Positions 25,603 to 30,013 of a DNA stretch of 30,013 nucleotides are shown here, in pieces. Within the stretch, counting starts at the first letter, position 1, and the number at the start of each line of letters is the position of its first letter. The notes under the pieces are model-generated. The model was not told the origin of the DNA. It worked only from the letters and a program-made list of their open reading frames with translations, and searched no databases. The translations under genes were made by a program, and so were the position numbers. The DNA comes from DASUBV01 sp035763085 (GTDB lineage Bacteria; Actinomycetota; Actinomycetes; Streptosporangiales; Streptosporangiaceae): assembly GCA_035763085.1 (NCBI GenBank), contig DASUBV010000209.1, forward strand, positions 1-30,013. The letters are read 5' to 3'.

Positions 25603-25625
25603 TGGCCGGCGTGTGCCGCCGGCCA
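25603..25625 (+). terminator. Hairpin after the DUF3052 gene
   Basis: TGGCCGGCG (25603-25611) pairs with CGCCGGCCA (25617-25625) over a 5-base loop, 7 bp after the stop. The remaining bases to 25857 show no gene, so ahpE probably has its own promoter, which I could not place. Confidence 0.6.
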
Positions 25626-25857
25626 GGGCCAGCCCGGCGCCGGCGGGTACGTGGCGCGAGCCCGGGAATACCAGCCAGGGGCGCGCCGTTGCCAGCCCCC
25701 GGGAACATGAGCCATTAACCGGACAAGCTTCCAGCAGATGACGGCGCCGCCCGCCCGGCCCGCGGGGCTGACAGCGGACGCGGCGGGCCGCGCCGTTCGT
25801 CTCCTTTATCGCCGCGGTCGGCGGCACGCCAATACGGTCACGTCGGGAGGACAGAAA

Positions 25858-26343
25858 ATGACTGCTGAGACCGGCAGTGAGGTCGGCTCCGTCGAGGTCG
25901 GCGACGAGGCCCCGGACTTCGAGCTGAAGGACCAGCACGGCACCCCGGTGCGCCTGTCTGGCTTCCGCGGCGCCAAGAACGTCGTCATCGTCTTCTACCC
26001 GTTCGCCTTCAGCGGCGTGTGCTCGGGCGAGATGTGCGCGCTGCGCGACAGCTTCCCCGAGGTGAACCGCGAGGACGTGGCGGTGCTGGCCATCTCCGCC
26101 GATGCCGTTTTCGCGCTGCGGACCTGGGCCGATCAGCAGAACTTCGGTTTCGAGCTGTTGTCGGACTTCTGGCCGCACGGCGCGGTTGCGAGGTCATATG
26201 GTGTCTTCGATGAGAAGCTAGGCGCTGCCATTCGCGGCACCTTCATCATTGACAAGAATGGCGTCGTGCGGTGGAAGGTCATCAACCCGATCCCGCAGGC
26301 GCGTGACATTGCCGACTACCAGAAAGCACTGGCCGCGCTCTGA
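25858..26343 (+). CDS. ahpE: AhpE/BCP-type peroxiredoxin
   Basis: Thiol peroxidase that reduces hydroperoxides, 161 aa, cytosolic. Family start EVGDEAPDFELKDQHGTPVRLSGFRG; active site PFAFSGVCSGEMC with peroxidatic Cys55 (PxxxT/S-x-x-C, Ser in place of Thr). LLSDFWPHGAVARSYGVFDEK, then AIRGTFIIDKNGVVRW, matches mycobacterial AhpE and the Streptomyces neighbour of DUF3052. AhpE of M. tuberculosis is a one-Cys enzyme. Here a second cysteine, Cys60, gives the C-x4-C spacing of BCP/PrxQ atypical two-Cys enzymes, so a disulfide mechanism is possible. ATG 25858 has GGGAGG 7 bases upstream. A 7-bp hairpin spans its stop codon. Confidence 0.92.
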   Translation: MTAETGSEVGSVEVGDEAPDFELKDQHGTPVRLSGFRGAKNVVIVFYPFAFSGVCSGEMCALRDSFPEVNREDVAVLAISADAVFALRTWADQQNFGFELLSDFWPHGAVARSYGVFDEKLGAAIRGTFIIDKNGVVRWKVINPIPQARDIADYQKALAAL

Positions 26344-26349
26344 GCGCGG
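26333..26349 (+). terminator. Short terminator spanning the ahpE stop codon
   Basis: CCGCGCT (26333-26339) and AGCGCGG (26343-26349) pair over a 3-base loop. TTTT occurs shortly after, at 26359-26362. It lies before the zinc-ribbon gene, which begins 49 bp after ahpE. Confidence 0.45.
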
Positions 26350-26392
26350 TCGTGACTGTTTTCTGGGCTCGGCAGGAACCGGAACAGCCTAG

Positions 26393-26854
26393 ATGCCCTG
26401 CTATCGCTGCGGTACCCGGCAGGTTGACCCCGACCGGGGCGAGAGTCCCTGGAAGCGCGGAGTCCGGGGGGACCGGCAGGTCCTTATCTGCCCGGCCTGC
26501 CAGACAGCGCATGACTGGGTAGCCGACCTGGATCGCTGCCCGGCGTGCTCCAGCGTGCGGCTGGTCCGGCGGCTCGGCGAGGCCGAGTGCCGGGACTGCG
26601 GCGCCGTGCGGCCCCCGGTGGCCTCGGCGCTGCCCGGTCACCTGGCGGTGCTAGCCAAGCCCGGCCGCGTGATCGCCGGCGGTGGTGCCGGGACCGGGAG
26701 CGGGCCGGGCGGCTCGCCCGCCGCCGCGGAGTCAGCGGGATCAGCCGGCTCCGGCCCTGGCGAGCCGGCCGCCATGCAGGACCTGGCCGCCGAGGTTGAG
26801 CAGGCCCTGGCCCGGGTCCTCGGGCGAACGGCGGGCAGTGCCGCCGGCAGCTGA
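26393..26854 (+). CDS. Small double zinc-ribbon protein with disordered tail
   Basis: 153 aa, not recognised as a named family. Four CxxC knuckles are visible: Cys3/Cys6 (CYRC), Cys33/Cys36 (CPAC), Cys49/Cys52 (CPAC) and Cys66/Cys69 (CRDC), enough for two zinc sites. After residue 75 comes a Gly/Ala/Ser/Pro-rich linker and a short C-terminal helix (DLAAEVEQALARVLGR). No catalytic motif is seen. Roles in protein or nucleic-acid binding are typical for such ribbons but are inference. ATG 26393 has only a weak purine-rich site upstream. The stop lies 7 bp before the next gene, whose ribosome binding site (GAGG) overlaps this stop, so the two are probably translated together. Confidence 0.75.
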   Translation: MPCYRCGTRQVDPDRGESPWKRGVRGDRQVLICPACQTAHDWVADLDRCPACSSVRLVRRLGEAECRDCGAVRPPVASALPGHLAVLAKPGRVIAGGGAGTGSGPGGSPAAAESAGSAGSGPGEPAAMQDLAAEVEQALARVLGRTAGSAAGS

Positions 26855-26861
26855 GGCACAC

Positions 26862-28058
26862 ATGGCCGACGCGGCGGTCGTCGGGCGCATCCTGCGCGAG
26901 TATCACCTCCGGGGCCTGGACCCGGAGGGAATCCGCCGCCTGGGCGGGTCCGTGCGCGGCACCCGGATCAGCTACCAGGTCAGCCACGGCGGGCCGCCGC
27001 TGGTCATCCGCGCCTTCCGCGCTGAGGCCCCCGTTCCGGTGCAGTTCAGCGGCAGCGCCGCCGAGACCATGACGCACTGGGTCACCGGCCGGGCCGGCAC
27101 GCTGGCCTGCCTGGCCGAGACGGGCTACCCGGCCCCGCGTCCGGTGCCGTCCCGCACCGGCGACCTGGTCGGGGTGGCCGGGCCGTGGCTGACGTGGGCG
27201 ACCAGCTACGCGGAAGGGACGGCCCTGGCGCCGTCCCTGGAGCAGCTGCGGCTCCTGGGCCGCGCCCTGGGCACCTTGCACGCCGCGCCAGTCGACATAA
27301 CGGGCTTGCGCCAGGCTCCGGCACCCTCGTCAGCCGGGCCGCCTCAGGCCCGCGCAGCAAGCGCGCCGGGGGAGACGGGAGGGCCCGCCACGCCGGCCAC
27401 TGCCGGGGCTGGTGCCGGCCAGGCCGGCGCGGCGGCCGTGCCCGGCCTGGCGGCCTGGCACCCCGCGGCCGCCGTGGCCGGCACGCTGCGCCGGCTCCGC
27501 GCCGTGGCCCCGATGCTCCCGGCGGACTGGCGTGACATGCATGCGGCGTTCCTGGCCACCGCCGAGGCGGTCCGGCAGAACGCGCCGGACCTGCCCGAGG
27601 CGCTGGTGCACGGTGATGCCTGGCCCGGCAACGCAGTGCAGCCGCGGCCTGGCCTGCCCGGCTCGCGGCAGGCTGGCGGCGGGCAGGTCATGCTCCTCGA
27701 CTGGGAGACCGCCGGGCTGGGGCTGCCCGTGCTGGACCTCGGGAACTGCCTGGCCGAGTGCCATCTGGACTCCGGCCTGCCGCCCGACCGGCCCGAGGCC
27801 TGGCTGGTCCGGCCCGACGCGCACCGGATCGCGGCCGTGGCCAGCGGCTACCGCGAGGTCCGGGAGCTGACCGGCGCCGAGCGCGAGCTGCTGCCCGAGG
27901 CGGTCCGGTTCGGCGCGGCGTTCGCCGGCGCGATCCACTGCGAGGCCGCGCTGACCGGCGGGGCCAGCGGCCCGTCGATGGACGCCCGGCTGGGCCGGCT
28001 GCGCAACCGCCTGGAGATCAGCGCGGAGGTGGCCCGGCTGGCGCTGCGCCACCTGTGA
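26862..28058 (+). CDS. Aminoglycoside phosphotransferase-fold kinase (APH family)
   Basis: 398-aa kinase-like protein. ATP-binding N-lobe (GGSVRGTRISYQVSHGGPPLVIRAFR), catalytic loop HGDAWPGN (Brenner motif, Asp base plus Asn) in LPEALVHGDAWPGNAV, and metal-binding Asp in MLLDWETAGLGLPVLDLGN. These parts are intact, so phosphoryl transfer to a small molecule is likely. The substrate is unknown; the family includes antibiotic, choline, homoserine and sugar kinases. A low-complexity Ala/Gly/Pro insert of about 45 residues (near bases 27310-27440) separates the lobes. ATG 26862 follows the zinc-ribbon stop by 7 bp with GAGG across that stop. Pairing with a zinc-ribbon gene is unusual. Convergent with the AraC regulator. 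Confidence 0.87.
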   Translation: MADAAVVGRILREYHLRGLDPEGIRRLGGSVRGTRISYQVSHGGPPLVIRAFRAEAPVPVQFSGSAAETMTHWVTGRAGTLACLAETGYPAPRPVPSRTGDLVGVAGPWLTWATSYAEGTALAPSLEQLRLLGRALGTLHAAPVDITGLRQAPAPSSAGPPQARAASAPGETGGPATPATAGAGAGQAGAAAVPGLAAWHPAAAVAGTLRRLRAVAPMLPADWRDMHAAFLATAEAVRQNAPDLPEALVHGDAWPGNAVQPRPGLPGSRQAGGGQVMLLDWETAGLGLPVLDLGNCLAECHLDSGLPPDRPEAWLVRPDAHRIAAVASGYREVRELTGAERELLPEAVRFGAAFAGAIHCEAALTGGASGPSMDARLGRLRNRLEISAEVARLALRHL

Positions 28059-28104
28059 CCGCCGGATCCGCGGCCTGGCTCTGGCCGGGGCCGGCAGACT
28101 CGCC

Positions 28105-28123
28105 GCGGCCGGTTCCCGGCCGC
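28105..28123. terminator. Hairpin between convergent kinase and AraC genes
   Basis: GCGGCCGG (28105-28112) pairs with CCGGCCGC (28116-28123) over a 3-base loop. A second stem TCTGCG/CGCAGA (28201-28206, 28211-28216) lies 17 bp after the AraC stop on the minus strand. Confidence 0.45.
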
Positions 28124-28233
28124 CATGCCGCCCGGAGAATGGCCGCCTGCCGGTACCCCCGTGCGCGAGTTATCCCGGATCGTACGCCTGGGACCCGGTA
28201 TCTGCGCATCCGCAGAAAACAGCGAGCAGCGGG

Positions 28234-29022
28234 TCAGTGTGCAGGACCTGGCTGGCTTTGGAGCGCGAAGTAGGCCGCCGGGGTGAGCCCGGTCTCGCGG
28301 CGGAAGGCGGCAACGAACGCGCTGACCGACTCGTACCCCACCATCCGGGCTACGTTCCCGACCGGCTCGCCGGAGGCCAGTTCCGGCAGCGCGGCCTGCA
28401 GCCGGAACAGGGCCCGCCACCGGCCGAACGGCAGGCCCGTGGCGGCGACGAACGCGCGGGCCAGGGTCCGCTCGCTGGCGCCGAACTCGCGGCCCCAGCC
28501 GGCCAGCGTCCGGTCATCAGCCGGTGACTGGAGCAGTCGCTCCGCTACCTGGCGGGCCGGCCCCGCGGCTGGCATGCGCACCTCGATGGTCGTCATGCTC
28601 ACTGGCTCCAGCAGGTCGACCAGCAAGGACTCAGCGTGCTCGCGGCGCCGCAGATCCAGGTCCGGGTGCTCCAGGTAGCTGATGAGCTCGCCCAGCAGCG
28701 TGCTGGCGGCTACCGGCGTGCAATCCGGCCAGCTGAGTGAGCACAGGCCGGGCCGGACGTAGGCCGTCCGCATGGTGGCGGCACCGAGTGACAGAGTCTC
28801 GTGCCGAAGTCCGGCGGGTATCCACAGCGCCCGGCTGGGCGGCAGGACCCACGCCGTGCTGGCGGTCCGCACGCTGAGCACGCCGCTCGGCGCCCACGCC
28901 AGCTGGTGATCTTCATGGGTATGCCAGTCAAACGTGCGGCCGGCGGGCATCGGGAATGTGACCACGACCACCGCGGACGCCGGGTCGTGCTCTTCCGCCG
29001 GGCATTGTCCGTCCGGAGACAC
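28234..29022 (-). CDS. AraC-family transcriptional regulator with cupin sensor domain
   Basis: 262 aa. The N-terminal cupin (about 20-95; DWHTHEDHQLAWAPSGVLSV, LWIPAGLRHET) is that of NimR-like AraC proteins, which sense small molecules and control neighbouring efflux or detoxification genes. The C-terminal double helix-turn-helix is at about 172-254 (RTLAGWGREFGASERTLARAF and EPVGNVARMVGYESVSAFVAAFRRETGLTPAAYF). The start is taken as GTG 29022. There is no Shine-Dalgarno, but TAGGCT (29036-29031 on the minus strand) ends 8 bases before it, as expected for a leaderless transcript. It lies 55 bp from the divergent methyltransferase and is its likely regulator. Confidence 0.9.
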   Translation of the reverse strand: MSPDGQCPAEEHDPASAVVVVTFPMPAGRTFDWHTHEDHQLAWAPSGVLSVRTASTAWVLPPSRALWIPAGLRHETLSLGAATMRTAYVRPGLCSLSWPDCTPVAASTLLGELISYLEHPDLDLRRREHAESLLVDLLEPVSMTTIEVRMPAAGPARQVAERLLQSPADDRTLAGWGREFGASERTLARAFVAATGLPFGRWRALFRLQAALPELASGEPVGNVARMVGYESVSAFVAAFRRETGLTPAAYFALQSQPGPAH

Positions 29023-29030
29023 AAGTTGGC

Positions 29031-29036
29031 AGCCTA
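29031..29036 (-). promoter_or_regulatory. Candidate -10 for a leaderless AraC transcript
   Basis: Minus-strand TAGGCT, 8 bases ahead of the GTG start. No matching -35 was seen, so confidence is low. Confidence 0.3.
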
Positions 29037-29041
29037 CGCTC

Positions 29042-29070
29042 TTGGTCGCTGCCGGGCCCGTCCCTAGCCT
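29042..29070 (+). promoter_or_regulatory. Candidate promoter for the methyltransferase, leaderless
   Basis: TTGGTC (29042-29047), 17-base spacer, TAGCCT (29065-29070), then 7 bases to the ATG at 29078. No Shine-Dalgarno lies before that ATG, so transcription would start at or next to the start codon. Confidence 0.45.
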
Positions 29071-29077
29071 CGCTGCT

Positions 29078-29680
29078 ATGAATGAGAATCATGCCCGGCT
29101 GTGCCCGAGCCCCGAGTGGGCGGCGCACATCCAGGACGAGATCCTGCCGTCGCTTCTGCGGCATGCCGATCTCGGGGCGGACATGCTGGAAATCGGTCCC
29201 GGGCCCGGCGCGGCGACTGAGTGGCTGCGGCACCGCGTCCGGCGGCTCACTGCGGTCGAGGTGGACGAGGCGGCAGCAGCCAGGCTGTCGGACAGGTATG
29301 CCGGATCCAACGTCGAGGTGGTCACGGCGGACGCCGCGCGGCTGGGTTACCCCGATGAGTCGTTTGACTCGGCCGGGACCTTCACCATGCTGCATCACGT
29401 TCCGACCCTGGCCCTGCAGAACATGATCCTGGCCGAGGCGTTCCGGGTGCTGCGGCCCGGCGGAGTGCTGATCGCCTCCGACAGCCTCGCGAGTAACGAC
29501 CTGCACCACTTCCATGCCGGCGACACCTACAACCCGGTCGATCCCGGCTCGGTGCTGAGCCGCCTGCAGACGATCGGCTTCGCCAGGATCACCGTGATCG
29601 TCGATGACGTCCTGAAGTTTGTCGCGCACAAGGCGGGCACCAGCGCGGGCTGCGCCGGCCAGGACGGAGTGACGTCATGA
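29078..29680 (+). CDS. Class I SAM-dependent methyltransferase
   Basis: 200 aa, Methyltransf_11-like Rossmann fold. SAM motif I is MLEIGPGPGAATEWL, with the acidic residue after strand 2 in LTAVEVDEAAAARL. Motif II/III: VVTADAARLGYPDESFDSAGTFTMLHHV; post-motif EAFRVLRPGGVLIASD. The substrate cannot be told; the shape is that of small-molecule methylases. ATG 29078 is chosen because the family begins just ahead of motif I and a promoter sits 7 bases upstream. The stop overlaps the next gene as ATGA. Divergent from the AraC regulator. Confidence 0.88.
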   Translation: MNENHARLCPSPEWAAHIQDEILPSLLRHADLGADMLEIGPGPGAATEWLRHRVRRLTAVEVDEAAAARLSDRYAGSNVEVVTADAARLGYPDESFDSAGTFTMLHHVPTLALQNMILAEAFRVLRPGGVLIASDSLASNDLHHFHAGDTYNPVDPGSVLSRLQTIGFARITVIVDDVLKFVAHKAGTSAGCAGQDGVTS

Positions 29681-30013
29681 CCGGGGCCGCGGAGCTACGC
29701 CAGGTGATCATCGGCCTGCTGACGTTCGCCCAGGCCGAGGAGCGGATGCTGCTGACCGGCAGCGACACTGGCGAGACGGGCAGCCCGCAGCACTGGGCGG
29801 CGCTGCCGCTGATCGCGCACAACACGGAGTTCAGGCAGCAGCAGGTACAGCGCTTGCAGGCGATCCGCGCCGGCGCCGAAGTTCCGCAGTTCGCCGAGGT
29901 CGACCACGCACGCCCGGAGACCTACGCGGCGTATGCGGCCCAGCCGCCCTCCCAGGTGGCCAGCGACAGCGCCCGGGTCGCCGCCGAGCTGATTGACCAC
30001 GCTGCTGGTGCCA
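29677..30013 (+). CDS. DinB-like helical protein, 3' end cut by the window edge
   Basis: 112 complete codons of a longer frame. ATG 29677 overlaps the methyltransferase stop (ATGA), so it is translationally coupled. The visible part is helical (ELRQVIIGLLTFAQAEERMLL), then HWAALPLIAHNTEFRQQQVQRLQAIRAG, then PETYAAYAAQPPSQVASDSARVAAELIDHAAG. The IAHNTEFRQQQVQRL helix resembles DinB/maleylpyruvate-isomerase N-terminal bundles, which bind a metal and act on thiol adducts. With an AraC regulator and a methyltransferase beside it, a small detoxification unit is possible. The family call is tentative because half the protein is missing. Confidence 0.55.
   Translation, partial: MTGAAELRQVIIGLLTFAQAEERMLLTGSDTGETGSPQHWAALPLIAHNTEFRQQQVQRLQAIRAGAEVPQFAEVDHARPETYAAYAAQPPSQVASDSARVAAELIDHAAGA

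Noticed and set aside
25703..25727. GGGAAC near ahpE as a stress-sigma -35
   Set aside because: No GTT-type -10 at 16-19 bases; no basis for placing ahpE under the local sigma factor.

Overview
The window is a stretch of very G+C-rich DNA (about three quarters G+C by eye, not counted) with GTG starts and strong third-position G/C bias. It reads as an actinobacterial chromosome from the broad Streptomyces/Streptosporangiales neighbourhood. Two blocks support this. One is the type II fatty-acid cluster fasR-fabD-fabH-acpP-fabF. The other is aceE-DUF3052-ahpE. As I recall, both have close counterparts in Streptomyces, and the second also in Mycobacterium. I saw no tRNA, rRNA, CRISPR array, transposase or phage gene.

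Layout. At the left edge is an aldo/keto reductase whose start lies outside the window. After a long gene-free leader comes a SigR-like ECF sigma factor with no anti-sigma gene beside it, then an FMN-binding split-barrel protein. From 8786 down to 3592, on the minus strand, fasR, fabD, fabH, acpP and fabF form the fatty-acid cluster, which ends in a perfect bidirectional hairpin.

From about 9.2 to 21.4 kb lies an accessory, largely carbohydrate-directed region. It holds a secreted glucoamylase-like protein followed by a secreted GH3 beta-glucosidase, an orphan DesK/NarL-type histidine kinase divergent from a GT87 membrane glycosyltransferase, and a two-gene operon (uronate dehydrogenase-like protein plus enolase-superfamily dehydratase/cycloisomerase, overlapping by 4 bp) that would oxidise uronic acids. 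An MFS exporter-like gene closes the region.

The central-metabolism block follows: aceE on the minus strand, then the DUF3052 gene and an AhpE-type peroxiredoxin on the plus strand. Next are a double zinc-ribbon protein coupled to an aminoglycoside-phosphotransferase-fold kinase, an AraC regulator divergent from a methyltransferase with leaderless-looking starts, and a protein cut by the right edge that overlaps the methyltransferase by 4 bp.

The most interesting unexplained signal is a 15-base motif (GTGAYARCWGCAAGA) in five plus-strand copies, all between genes. Three lie between fasR and the secreted glucoamylase-like gene, two of them as a 22-bp tandem repeat. Two lie upstream of the uronate operon. 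An 18-base stretch is identical between sites 10.6 kb apart. Other points to check are a LacI-type palindrome and a long leader ahead of the orphan sigma gene, a 25-bp palindrome in the aceE leader, and a mini-ORF whose stop overlaps the start of the histidine kinase.
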